Below the pieces are notes generated by a model. It saw only the letters and a program-made list of their open reading frames with translations, had not been told where the DNA came from and did no database searches. A program made the translations under genes and the position numbers. A stretch of 64,000 nucleotides of DNA from Skeletonema tropicum. Its lineage: Eukaryota > Bacillariophyta > Thalassiosirophyceae > Thalassiosirales > Thalassiosiraceae. This document shows positions 19,975 through 31,487 of this stretch, one piece after another. Each line of letters begins with the position of its first letter. The stretch's first letter is position 1. The stretch is taken from contig CM074130.1 in assembly GCA_037178625.1 (NCBI GenBank), positions 4,030,001 through 4,094,000 on the forward strand, in the 5' to 3' direction.

Positions 19975-20828
19975 CTCCCTCTGTCCAAAAAAAATGAGCT
20001 ATCTACTGGCGGGAACTAAATCGTACCGGAAATAAATCGTACCACGGAGAAATCTCCACACAAATCACTAACAAAACACAAAAAAGACGCATTCTACACC
20101 CTAATATCATGGTTCTGAGCCTCCATGTCAACGCCTATCCCAAATAATCGACCATAATATGATAGTATAGACAAGTAGCTTTCGATAGAACCACTGGTCA
20201 ACGTTGTATGTAGTATACTCGCATAGCAGCAGCAGCGCAGGCATGCAGATATGCCGTAGACATGCGTCATTCTAGATCGAAATAGCAGTTATTGGTCCCA
20301 AATTTGTCGATAGGTGCTCAATCTCGACGAACTATAGTCTCTTCTGCATCATATAATGTATATATACTGTTTGGGATTCTATGTTTAGGCTGCTATATGT
20401 ATTTTCGTCGAGTATCATGGCCAAATTTATGACTCTTTTCATGTTGTTAGTGTTTTGTGCGTAAAATTTGATAAATCGTACCGCGGCGAGGTACGATTTA
20501 GTTCCCGCCAGTAGCTATTTGAAGTTAATCGTAGTCCCACAAAAAACTAGCTATTTGACGTACTTATTCCTACGTGAGGTCCTACACAAGTGTCCGAGAG
20601 GCCTCTTCATTTTCACAATAGGGTTAGATATAAGGATATTTTAACGCCTTTTGTCACAATATCATTACAAATACTTGCTTAACAACCTCCAACCTCCATA
20701 TAATCGTAACCGGCGTGAAATAAGCTTTCCAACGATGTGCGATAGCAATTTTTTGGACGGAAATTGACCAAATTTTAACTATTTTAAATTAAAAAGCTCA
20801 TTTTTTGTGGGACAGAGGGAAGAGGGAG
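19975..20828. mobile_element. Stowaway-like MITE (Tc1/mariner type)
   Basis: The ends read TA|CTCCCTCTGTCC on the left and GGACAGAGGGAAGAGGGAG|TA on the right. They are imperfect terminal inverted repeats continuing inward as AAAAATGAGCT / AGCTCATTTTT, flanked by TA dinucleotides. The CTCCCTC start and TA target duplication match the Stowaway class of mariner-derived MITEs. There is no transposase open frame in the 854 bp, so it is non-autonomous. A second inverted-repeat element is nested in it. Further CTCCCTC ends at about 21085 hint at related fragments nearby. Confidence 0.72.
20003..20514. mobile_element. Nested 512-bp inverted-repeat element with 4-bp target duplication
   Basis: The first 25 bases (CTACTGGCGGGAACTAAATC...) are exactly inverted at 20490-20514. 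The flanks carry CTAT on both sides (19999-20002 and 20515-20518), consistent with a 4-bp target-site duplication. It holds no open frame. It sits just inside the left end of the larger MITE, so it inserted after it. Confidence 0.7.
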
Positions 20829-21456
20829 TACTTCTGTAAGTACTAATGATAGATAGATAGATAGATTATTTCTATCATTATGTTTTAGATAGATAGATAC
20901 TTCTTAGATAGATGACCTACAAATGTAATACCGTGATTTTTGGCCGAGACGAAGTCATCTATTATCTCCCTTTCTCCCTTCACTCAATTGATCCGTGGTC
21001 TGAAAGAGAAGATAGCCCCTATCGAATGGAACGATCATCTTGAGAACTATCTATCTATCTAGATAGATAGATTATTTTAGTTGCTACTCCCTCTCTAGGC
21101 ACTACTAGTATGGAGAAAGGAGAACTTAAACCAGGAGGGGCTCAGGCTGGTCCCGAAGACGCCTGTGGGTCCTGCTGGGTACAGGTTGGTCGACGGAAGT
21201 GGATGACACTATTTTCTGTTACTCTGTAAAAGTAAAAGTAAGTTCACGTTATCCTCCTGTGTCAGTCCAACTTTTCAGTTGAAACGGGCGGCGTAGACCT
21301 CATTTGCCAGCAAATGAAAGCCACTATGTATCTACGTATGTACTTGTTCAATTTCGAGGACCATCTGAAAATTTAATTTGTTTTACTATTAGTTCTGCTT
21401 TGGCCCTCTAACGAACGGTGTTCTCTAGAGATCCTTGGCCAACTGGGTGTTCTACT
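20829..21456. repeat. GATA/CTAT microsatellites and unexplained spacer
   Basis: Short (GATA)n tracts lie at about 20848-20868, 20888-20901 and 21046-21073, the last as a CTAT/GATA junction. The interval is bounded by GAGGGAGTAC (20822) and its inverse TACTCCCTC (about 21084), again resembling MITE ends. The remainder up to the carboxylase gene shows nothing recognisable. Confidence 0.55.
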
Positions 21457-23452
21457 TTATAGGGGGATGTTTGAATGCTTTCGCTCAATAGTGGGTACTT
21501 TCTTGCTACGGAATAAACGCAAATCATCACAAATTATCCGTCTTGTATCGTGGGGTTCGATTACATCATCTATGAAGCCACGTTGGGCGGCTACCATTGG
21601 ATTTGCAAACCTGTCAATATATTCCGCCGTGTTTTTCTCCACATCCTGTACCAAAACACAAGAGGTGTATCATTATGAGATTGTGCATTACCATAAGCTC
21701 TCATCACTACGTCATACTCAAACTCACCTTTCCGCGGAAGATAATCTCTACTGCGCCCTTAGCACCCATAACTGCAATCTCTGCACCTGGCCAAGCATAA
21801 TTCGCATCACCATTCAAATGCTTTGACGCCATCACATCGTATGCTCCACCGTATCCCTTTCGCGAAATGACAGTTATCTTCGGTACAGTTGCCTCAGCAT
21901 ACGCAAACAACAACTTTGCACCATTTCGGATGATACCGCCGTGCTCTTGGCCAGTGCCTGGCAGAAATCCTGGGACATCTACAATTGTAATGATGGGAAT
22001 GTTAAAAGCATCACAGAAGCGAACAAATCGCGCTGCCTTTTCGGAAGCACTGATATCGAGACATCCGGCCAGTGTCATTGGATTGTTTCCCACTACTCCG
22101 ACAGTTCGGCCCTCCATTCGTGCAAATGCTGTGACGATATTCTTCGCGTGTTCGGGTTGTAGTTCGAACATTGATCCGTGGTCTACGATCTCACGAATCA
22201 CATCTTTCACGTCATATGGTGAGTTATGGTCGTCAGGTACCAATTGGTCTAACGCAGGCACGCTCCTATTGGGATCATCTGTTGCTGGACGCGTCGGTAA
22301 TGTCGATGCATCATTATTGCTAGGCAAATAGTCAATCAATGTTCGCATTGCACGTAGAGTATCAACATCATTAGGATAGGATCCATGTGCCACACCACTC
22401 TTTCCACCGGCATGGACAGATGCTCCACCCAATTCTTCTTTTGTTACAGACTCATTCGTCACTGTTTTCACCACATCAGGCCCAGTGACAAACATATACG
22501 AGGTGTTTTCCACCATGAAAATGAAATCTGTCATTGCAGGACTATACACTGCTCCTCCCGCACACGGTCCCATAATCACACTAATCTGCGGGATCACACC
22601 AGAACAATCCACATTTCTTTGGAACACATCCGCATATCCTGCCAACGAATCGATACCCTCTTGGATCCGTGCTCCACCGCTATCATTCAATCCGATCACT
22701 GGGCACCCCACTCTCCTTGCCATGTCCATAATGTGTCCAATCTTTTTGGCGTGTGCTTCCCCGAGTGAGCCACCGTAAACAGTGAAGTCTTGTGCGAAGC
22801 AGTAGACTCTTCGACCATTGATCAATCCGTGTCCTGTTTGCATGCATTGAAAAATGACGATGCAAAAAATGACAAAGAAAGGCAGATCAATTTTTTGACA
22901 ACATATTAGCATGATGAAAAGCGAGCAGATCGTAAACAACTACACGTCATACATGGACTTACCAACAACCACCCCATCTCCTGGAATCACATTCTTATCC
23001 ATCTCAAACTCACTACATCTATGTGTCACAAGTGCATCCACCTCCCGAAAGCTCCCCCCATCAAACAATAAACTGATTCTCTCCCGCGCAGTCAATGATC
23101 CCTTGGCATGCTGTTTGTCTATACGAGTGGATCCTCCACCAATTTGGGCTGATTCTTTGGTCTGCGCCAGACGAGTTCGGAAATTACGTTTGACCGTGGA
23201 TGGATCGTTCGTGAGGATATTATGTTCGTCGGCGCTTGGGATTATGTGATGTTGTGTCCCTTCTTGGTTGTTTGATGCGGTTGTGCCGTGATATTGACGA
23301 TGATGCACTAGCTGATGCTGAGAAATATCTAGTAATGGTAGAGTTCTTACTGCCAGCGCTCTTCCGAGGGGACGCAGCAGCATTGTAGATGATGTAGGGT
23401 TTGTTCTGCAGCTAGCAGCTGCTTTTTGGAGGAGCTGATGTGAGATGTTCAT
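21457..23452 (-). CDS. PCCB: Propionyl-CoA carboxylase beta subunit, mitochondrial
   Basis: Carboxyltransferase subunit that moves the carboxyl group from biotin to propionyl-CoA, giving methylmalonyl-CoA in branched-chain and odd-chain breakdown. Three exons: 23452-22963, 22833-21728 and 21645-21457; introns 22962-22834 (GTAAGT...AACAG) and 21727-21646 (GTGAGT...TACAG). All junctions restore family sequence (GDGVVVG-GHGLING; IIFRGK-DVEKN). About 594 aa. The N-terminus is Arg/Ser/Gln-rich with no acids in the first 60 residues, fitting mitochondrial import. Hallmarks include [67 protein letters not shown] and the C-terminal [15 protein letters not shown]. An alternative ATG lies at 23500. The alpha (biotin) subunit is not in this window. 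Confidence 0.96.
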
Positions 23453-23955
23453 CTTGTGGATTGAAATGCTTAGTATCGATCCAATAACAAATTTAGACAA
23501 TCTTTGACGTTTGTTGCGGCATTATCAGCTTTCCGTAATAATGAGAGTACTTATGATGCCTTCCGATCCGTTGCCTCATCAGTACATGACATCTTCATTA
23601 TGATGTTCTTCTCACTGTCACTGGATTCAAAATTCTGATTTGGTTCAGATTTTGGATTTTCATTTTGGGTTCCCGTTCCGTAGGATGTCTGATGGTGTGA
23701 CAATATTTGTTTGTCATTAAGCTTGGTACCTGGACACTGGCCAACAACCACGAATAAAACTCTGTTAGCCGGTTCTTTGTGTGTTATTTTTGGCAAGAAT
23801 CAAGCAATGGAAGCAAGAACAAGTGTCTTGCGTGCAGTTGTGCGTAGTCGTAGAGGTGGTCGTAACACCTTCGCTTCCTTCCTCGCGGTCATAAATTGAA
23901 GCATGAATAGTTGAGCATAGCATTATAAGTATTTGTGCACATACTTCTGGTAACT
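23453..23955. other. Divergent intergenic region
   Basis: Holds the promoters of the carboxylase (minus) and HAD (plus) genes. An 81-codon minus-strand open frame (23551-23796) and a short plus frame ending at 23899 lack recognisable features. Confidence 0.45.
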
Positions 23956-24744
23956 ATGAGGAACATCATACCAAATAGGATTAGCAGCGGCGGCGTCAGC
24001 CCCTGCGGTCAAACACTATCCAAGCAGCAACCTGTCGTAGCTCCTCTGAAGGGAATCATCTTCGACATGGATGGTACCTTAATTCAATTGAATGTCATCA
24101 ACGAATTGATTCAACGAATTTACCAAATTGCCGATGAGGATCCACTCGGCAAATATCATGGGCGCGACGACTTGAACGTAATGGTGACAAAGTTATCTCC
24201 GGAGGGTCAAAGGAAGGCGAAGAAGGCAATTGTGGAGATTCTGCAACATCATGTAGACAACATGATCATTCAAGAAGGGGGGCCAGAACTAGTTGCTTTC
24301 CTTGCCCAAAATGGCGTGAAGAGAGCAGTTTTGACACGAAATCATGAACGAAATGCTTTTGTCATGCAAGAGATGTACAGAGCCGTGTTGAATGAAGCGA
24401 CGTTTGACTTGATCATTGGCAAGGACACCCTTTACTATTCAAGTCATCCACCAGCTCAAGAGATCCCTAAAGCAGATAGAATTCGCCAAATCTGCGACAT
24501 ATGGGGATGTGATACAAGGGATGTCATCATGCTGGGTGACTCGATTGCAGATGACATAGTAGAGGGTAACAGAGCTGGGTGTGGAGGTACCGTGTTGTTG
24601 CAGTCGAAAGATTATAACTTGAACTTGAATCACTACTACGGAACAAGTACAGGAACGTCAATTGAGAGAAAGCCTTCTCTGTGTGTTCAGACATTATCAG
24701 AAGTTACGCGGTTGTTTGAGAAACAAATATGTTCGGATGAATGA
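23956..24744 (+). CDS. HAD-superfamily phosphatase
   Basis: 262 aa from the ATG at 23956. Motif I is DMDGTL (nucleophile Asp37, general acid Asp39), motif II is LTRN (about 116-119), motif III is a lysine near EIPKAD (about 172), and motif IV is MLGDSIADDI (acidic pair, Mg binding, about 193-202). The helical cap between motifs I and II is the size seen in phosphoglycolate-phosphatase or beta-phosphoglucomutase-like C1-cap enzymes. The substrate cannot be told from sequence. The N-terminal 30 residues are basic/Ser-rich and could be a targeting peptide. It lies directly before the satellite array. Confidence 0.85.
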   Translation: MRNIIPNRISSGGVSPCGQTLSKQQPVVAPLKGIIFDMDGTLIQLNVINELIQRIYQIADEDPLGKYHGRDDLNVMVTKLSPEGQRKAKKAIVEILQHHVDNMIIQEGGPELVAFLAQNGVKRAVLTRNHERNAFVMQEMYRAVLNEATFDLIIGKDTLYYSSHPPAQEIPKADRIRQICDIWGCDTRDVIMLGDSIADDIVEGNRAGCGGTVLLQSKDYNLNLNHYYGTSTGTSIERKPSLCVQTLSEVTRLFEKQICSDE

Positions 24745-24989
24745 TATGAAATAACAGAAAACTGAAGAACTAAATATAACCTTATCTTACACAAAATCTT
24801 ATGTATGCAAAATTGTACGGACGAAAACAGTAAAAGGAAAAGAGTATATACTGCTGAAGATTATTTCAGCTATATTACGATCGTTGGCTAAAAGCGAACG
24901 AGCAGAACCAATCAAATAGAATATACATCATACAAAAAAAAACAAAAGTAAGAGGCGAAAAAACAATGCATTAAGAGTTAAACACTCTT
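24745..24989. other. 3' flank of the HAD gene
   Basis: AT-rich, A-rich spacer leading into the degenerate edge of the satellite array; no gene. Confidence 0.5.
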
Positions 24990-27900
24990 CGATTTAGCCG
25001 CTTCTAGTGGCCCATTATACTTGCTGGAGATACTATACAAGCACATTAGCACTGCTCGACTGCTCCGACGGTCAGCTTCGGTAGAAGCGAAGCTACAGCC
25101 TCGTAGCTGATATATGAGAAGTCCAGAGCAGGCTAACCAACAGCACCACATCTATCCAACCAAATCGTATCTATCGTCATCAATTTGCGAATGAGCCGAT
25201 TCTAGTGGCCCATAATACTTGCTAGCGATACTAGACAAGCAGATTATATCTGCCTCAACGGTCAGCTTCCGCAGAAGCGATGCTACAGTCTCGTAGCTGA
25301 TCTCAAAGGTCCAGTGCGGGCTCACAGCCGGCAGCGGCCAATTATAGTCGGCGGTGATACTAGACAAGCCGATTTGTACTGCTCAGACGACTAGCGTCCG
25401 TAGAAGCGATGCTGCAACCTCGTTGCTGATGTGAGAGGTCCAGTATGTTGGCTGGCAAGCAGCAGCACATTTATCCAAATCGTATCTATTGCCGTCGGTA
25501 TGGGCATGAGCCGCTTCTAGAAACCCATTATAGTCGGCGATGATACTAGACAAGCTCATTTGTACTGCTCAGACGACTAGCGTCCGTAGAAGCGGTGCTA
25601 GAACATCGTAGCTGATGTGAGAGGACCAGAGTCTCAGGTGGTGAGGGCATGAGCCGCTTTTAGTGGCCCATTATAGTCGGCAATGATACTTGACCAGCTC
25701 ATTTGTACTGCTCAGACGACTAGCGTCCGAAGAAGCGATGCTACATCCTCGTAGCTGATGTGAGAGGTCCAGTATGTTGGCTGGCCAGCAGCAGCACAAT
25801 TAACCAAATCGTATCTATCGCCGTCGGTATGGGCATGAGCCGCTTCTAGTGGCCCATTAGAGTCGGCGGTGATACTAGGCAAGCTCATTTGTACTGCTCA
25901 GACGACTAGCGTCCGTAGAAGCGATGCTACAACCTCATAGCTGATGTGAGAGGACCAGAGTCTGAGGTGGTTAGCGGCAGCACATTCAATCAAATCGTAT
26001 CTATCGCCGTCGGTATGGGCATGAGCCGCTTTTAGTGGCCCATTATAGTCGGCGATGATACTTGACAAGCTCATTTGTACTGCTCAGACGACTAGCGATC
26101 CTAAAAGCGGTGCTAGAACATCGTAGCTGATGTCAGGGGACCAGAGTCTCAGGTGGTGAGGGCATGAGCCGCTTCTAGTGGCCCATTATAGTCGGCAATG
26201 ATACTAGACAAGCTCATTTGTACTGCTCAGACGACTAGCGTCCGTAGAAGCGATGCTACATCTTCGTAGCTGATGTGAGAGGTCCAGTATGTTGGCTTGC
26301 CAGCAGCAGCACATTCATCCAAATCGTATCCATCTCCGTCGGTATGGGCATGAACCGCTTCTAGTGGCCCATTATAGTCGGCGGTGATACTTGACAAGCT
26401 CATTTGTACTGCTCAGACGACTAGCGTCCGAAAAAGCGATGCTACATCTTCTTAGCCGATGTGAGAGGACCAGTATGTTGGCTGGCAAGCAGCAGCACAT
26501 TTATCCAAATCGTATCTATCGCCGTCGGTATGGGCATGAGCCGCTTCTAGTGGCCCATTATAGTCGGCGATAATACTTGACAAGCTCATTTGTACTGCTC
26601 AGACGACTAGCGTCCGTAGAAGCGATGCTACATCTTCTTAGCCGATGTGAGAGGACCAGTATGTTGGCTGGCCAGCAGCAGCACATTCATCCAAATCGTA
26701 TCTATCGCCGTCGGTATGGGCATGAGCCGCTTTTAGTGGCCCATTATAGTCGGCGGTGATACTAGAGAAGGTCATTTGTACTGCTCAGACGACTAGCGTC
26801 CGTAGAAGCGATGCTACATCTTCGTAGCTGATGTGAGAGGTCCAGTATGTTGGCTGGCCAGCATCAGCAACATTCATCCAAATCGATTTTATTGCCATCG
26901 GAATGGGCATGAGACGCTTCTAGTGGCCCATTATAGTCGTCGGTGATACTTGAAAAGCTCATTTGTACTGCTCAGACGACTAGCGTCCGTAGAAGCGATG
27001 CTACATCTTCTTAGCCGATGTGAGAGGACCAGTATGTTGGCTGGCCAGCAGCAGCACATTCATCCAAATCGTATCTATCGCCGTCGGTATGGGCATGAAC
27101 CGCTTCTAGTGGCCCATTATAGTCTTCTAGTGGCCCATTATAGTCGGCGGTGATACTAGACAAGCTCATTTGTACTGCTCAGACGACTAGCGTCCGTAGA
27201 AGCGATGCTACATCTTCGTAGCTGATGTGAGAGGTCCAGTATGTGGGCTGGCCAGCAGCGGCACATTCATCCAAATCGTATCTATCGCCGTCGGTATGGG
27301 CATGAGCCGCTTCTAGTGGCCCATTATAGTCGGCGATGATACTTGACAAGCTCATTTGTACTGCTCAGACGACTAGCGTCCGTAAAAGCGATGCTACATC
27401 CTCGTAGCTGATGTGAGATGATCACAGTCTGAGGTCGTGAGCGGCAGCACATTCATCCAAATCGTATCTATCGCCGTCGGTATGGGCATGAGCCGCTTTT
27501 AGTGGCCAATTATAGTCGGCGGTGATACTAGACAAGGTCATTTGTACTGCTCAGACGACTAGCGTCCGTAGAAGAGATGCTACATCTTCTTAGCTGATGT
27601 GACAGGACCAGGGTCTGAGGTCGTGAGCGGCAGCACATTCATCCAAATCGTATCTATCTCCGTCGGTATGGGCATGAACCGCTTCTAGTGGCCCATTATA
27701 GTCGGCGGTGATACTTGACAAGCTCATTTGTACTGCTCAGACGACTAGCGTCCGTAGAAGCGATGCTACATCTTCGTAGCTGATGTGAGAGGTCCAGTAT
27801 GTTGGCTTGCCAGCAGCAGCGCATTCATCCAAATCGTATCTATCGCCGACGGTATGGGCATGAGCCGCTTCTAGTGGCCCATTATAGTCTTCTAGTGGCC

Positions 27901-30900
27901 CATTATAGTCTACTTGACAAGCTCATTTGTACTGCTCAGACGACTAGCGTCCGTAGAAGCGATGCTACATCTTCGTAGCTGATGTGAGAGGTCCAGTATG
28001 TTGGCTTGCCAGCAGCAGCACATTCATCCAAATCGTATCCATCTCCGTCGGTATGGGCATGAGCCGCTTTTAGTGGCCAATTATAGTCGGCGGTGATACT
28101 AGACAAGGTCATTTGTACTGCTCAGACGACTAGCGATCCTAGAAGCGATCCTACAAATTCGTAGCTGATGTGAGAGGTTCAGTATGTTGGCTGGCCAACA
28201 GCAGCACATTTAGTCAAATCGTATTTATTGCCGTCGGTATGGGCATGAGACGCTTCTAGTGGCCCATTATAGTCGTCGGTGATACTTGACAAGCTCATTT
28301 GTACTGCTCAGACGACTAGCGTCCGTAGAAGCGATGCTACATCTTCGTAGCTGATGTGAGAGGTCCAGTGTGGGCTGGCCAGCAGCGGCACATTCATCCA
28401 AATCGTATCTATCGCCGTCGGTATGGGCATGAGCCGCGTCTAGTGGCCCATTATAGTCGGCGGTGATACTAGATAAGCTCATTTGTACTGCTCAGACGAC
28501 TAGCGTCCGTAGAAGCGATGCTACATCTTCGTAGCTGATGTGAGAGGACCAGAGTCTGAGCTGGTGAGCAGCAGGGCATCAATCCAAAACGTAAATATTG
28601 CCGTCGGTATGGGCATGAACCGCTTCTAGTGGCCCATTATAGTCGGCGGTGATAGTTGAGAAGCTCATTTGTACTGCTCAGACGACTAGCGTCCGTAGAA
28701 GCGGTGCTACATCTTCGTATCTAATGTGAGAGGTCCAGTATGTTGGCTGGCCAGCAGCAGCACATTCATCCAAATCGTATCTATCGCCGTCGGTTTTGGC
28801 ATGAGCCGCTTCTAGTGGCCCATTATAGTCGGCGGTGATACTAGACAAGCTCATTTGTACTGCTCAGACGACTAGCGTCCGTAGAAGCGATGCTACATCC
28901 TCGTAGCTGATGTGAGATGATCAGAGTCTGAGGTCGTGAGCGGCAGCACATTCATCCAAATCGTATCTATCGCCGTCGGTATGGGCATGAGCCGCTTTTA
29001 GTGGCCAATTATAGTCGGCGGTGATACTAGACAAGCTCATTTGTACTGCTCAGACGACTAGCGTCCTTAGAAGCGATGCTACATCTTCGTAGCTAATGTG
29101 AGAGGTCCAGTGTGGGCTGGCCAGCAGCGGCACATTCATCCAAATCGTATCTATCGCCGTCGGTATGGGCATGAGCCACTTCTAGTGGCCCATTAGAGTC
29201 GGCGATGATACTAGACAAGCTCATTTGTACTGCTCAGACGACTAGCGTCCGTAGAAGCGATGCTACATCTTCTTAGCCGATGTGAGAGGACCAGTATGTT
29301 GGCTGGCCAGCAGCAGCACATTCATCCAAATCGTATCTATCGCCGTCGATGTGGGCATGAGCCGCTTCTAGTGGCCCATTATAGTCTTCTAGTGGCCCAT
29401 TATAGTCGGCGGTGATACTAGACAAGCTCATTTGTACTGCTCAGACGACTAGCGTCCGTAGAAGCGATGCTACATCTTCGTTGCCGATGTGAGAGGTTCA
29501 TTATGTTGGCAGGCCAGCAGCAGCACATTCATCCAAATCGTATCTATCTCCGTCGGTATGGGCATGAGCCGCTTCTAGTGGCCCATTATAGTCGGCGGTG
29601 ATACTAGATAAGCTCATTTGTACTGCTCAGACGACTAGCGTCCGTAGAAGCGATGCTACATCTTCGTAGCTGATGTGAGAGGACCAGAGTCTGAGCTGGT
29701 GAGCAGCAGGGCATCAATCCAAATCGTAAATATTGCCGTCGGTATGGGCATGAACCGCTTCTAGTGGCCCATTATAGTCGGCGGTGATAGTTGAGAAGCT
29801 CATTTGTACTGCTCAGACGACTAGCGTCCGTAGAAGCGGTGCTACATCTTCGTATCTAATGTGAGAGGTCCAGTATGTTGGCTGGCCAGCAGCAGCACAT
29901 TCATCCAAATCGTATCTATCGCCGTCGGTTTTGGCATGAGCCGCTTCTAGTGGCCCATTATAGTCGGCGGTGATACTTGACAAGCTCATTTGTACTGCTC
30001 AGACGACTAGCGTCCGTAGAAGCGATGCTACATCCTCGTAGCTGATGTGAGATGATCAGAGTCTGAGGTCGTGAGCGGCAGCACATTCATCCAAATCGTA
30101 TCTATCGCCGTCGGTATGGGCATGAGCCGCTTCTAGTGGCCAATTATAGTCGGCGATGATACTAGACAAGCTCATTTGTACTGCTCAGACGACTAGCGTC
30201 CGTAGAAGCGATGCTACATCTTCGTAGCTAATGTGAGAGGTCCAGTGTGGGCTGGCCAGCAGCGGCACATTCATCCAAATCGTATCTATCGCCGTCGGTA
30301 TGGGCATGAGCCACTTCTAGTGGCCCATTAGAGTCGGCGATGATACTTGACAAGCTCATTTGTACTGCTCAGACGACTAGCGTCCGTAGAAGCGATGCTA
30401 CATCTTCTTAGCCGATGTGAGAGGACCAGTATGTTGGCTGGCCAGCAGCAGCACATTCATCCAAATCGTATCTATCGCCGTCGATGTGGGCATGAGCCGC
30501 TTCTAGTGGCCCATTATAGTCTTCTAGTGGCCCATTATAGTCGGCGGTGATACTAGACAAGCTCATTTGTACTGCTCAGACGACTAGCGTCCGTAGAAGC
30601 GATGCTACATCTTCGTTGCCGATGTGAGAGGTTCATTATGTTGGCTGGCCAGCAGCAGCACATTCATCCAAATCGTATCTATCTCCGTCGGTATGGGCAT
30701 GAGCCGCTTCTAGTGGCCCATTATAGTCGGCGGTGATACTAGATAAACTCATTTGTACTGCTCAGACGACTAGCGTCCGTAGAAGCGATGCTACATCTTC
30801 GTAGCTGATGTGAGAGGACCAGAGTCTGAGCTGGTGAGCAGCAGGGCATCAATCCAAATCGTAAATATTGCCGTCGGTATGGGCATGAACCGCTTCTAGT

Positions 30901-31393
30901 GGCCCATTATAGTCGGCGGTGATAGTTGAGAAGCTCATTTGTACTGCTCAGACGACTAGCGTCCGTAGAAGCGGTGCTACATCTTCGTATCTAATGTGAG
31001 AGGTCCAGTATGTTGGCTGGCCAGCAGCAGCACATTCATCCAAATCGTATCTATCGCCGTCGGTTTTGGCATGAGCCGCTTCTAGTGGCCCATTATAGTC
31101 GGCGGTGATACTTGACAAGCTCATTTGTACTGCTCAGACGACTAGCGTCCGTAGAAGCGATGCTACATCTTCGTAGCTAATGTGAGAGGTCCAGTGTGGG
31201 CTGGCCAGCAGCGGCACATTCATCCAAATCGTATCTATCGCCGTCGGTATGGGCATGAGCCACTTCTAGTGGCCCATTAGAGTCGTCGATGATACTTGAC
31301 AAGCTCATTTGTACTGCTCAGACGACTAGCGTCCGTAGAAGCGATGCTACATCTTCTTAGCCGATGTGAGAGGACCAGTATGTTGGCTGGCCA
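24990..31393. repeat. Satellite array, left part (about 35 monomers, mode 186 bp)
   Basis: Tandem repeat with the anchor TGTACTGCTCAGACGACTAG. I located 33 anchors from 25375 to 31310; spacings are mostly 186, with variants of 143, 184, 199 and 207. The 207-bp type carries a 21-bp duplication of TCTAGTGGCCCATTATAGTC. From 28484 a six-monomer higher-order unit (186,186,186,184,207,186 = 1135 bp) is repeated to 29619 and 30754, then a third partial copy runs to the retrotransposon. Units before 25560 are diverged, as expected at an array edge. Two alternative inner boxes occur, a CAGTATGTTGGCTGGCCAGC type and a CAGAGTCTGAG type. Each monomer has short dyads (GACG-ACTAG-CGTC; GCTAC...GTAGC). Not coding: stops recur in every monomer. 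Confidence 0.95.
31379..31393 (+). repeat. Left target-site duplication of the retrotransposon
   Basis: TATGTTGGCTGGCCA here and at 40462-40476 are identical (15 bp) and belong to the satellite monomer. Removing the insert plus one copy leaves an anchor spacing of exactly 207 bp (31310 to 40600), the length of the local monomer variant. Confidence 0.93.
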
Positions 31394-31487
31394 CAATCTC
31401 AAGCAGGTTGTCTGGAAAAGATATGAAAAAATGACATAAATACCTACGTAGGAATTAGTACATCGTCTACAGCGATCGACATGAACC

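Noticed and set aside
26391..30550. Series of 60-67 codon open frames in the satellite (for example at 26391, 26577, 26950, 30347)
   Set aside because: They arise because 186 is a multiple of three and monomers are alike. Each ends within the repeat, and start or stop positions change with single substitutions. No protein signature.
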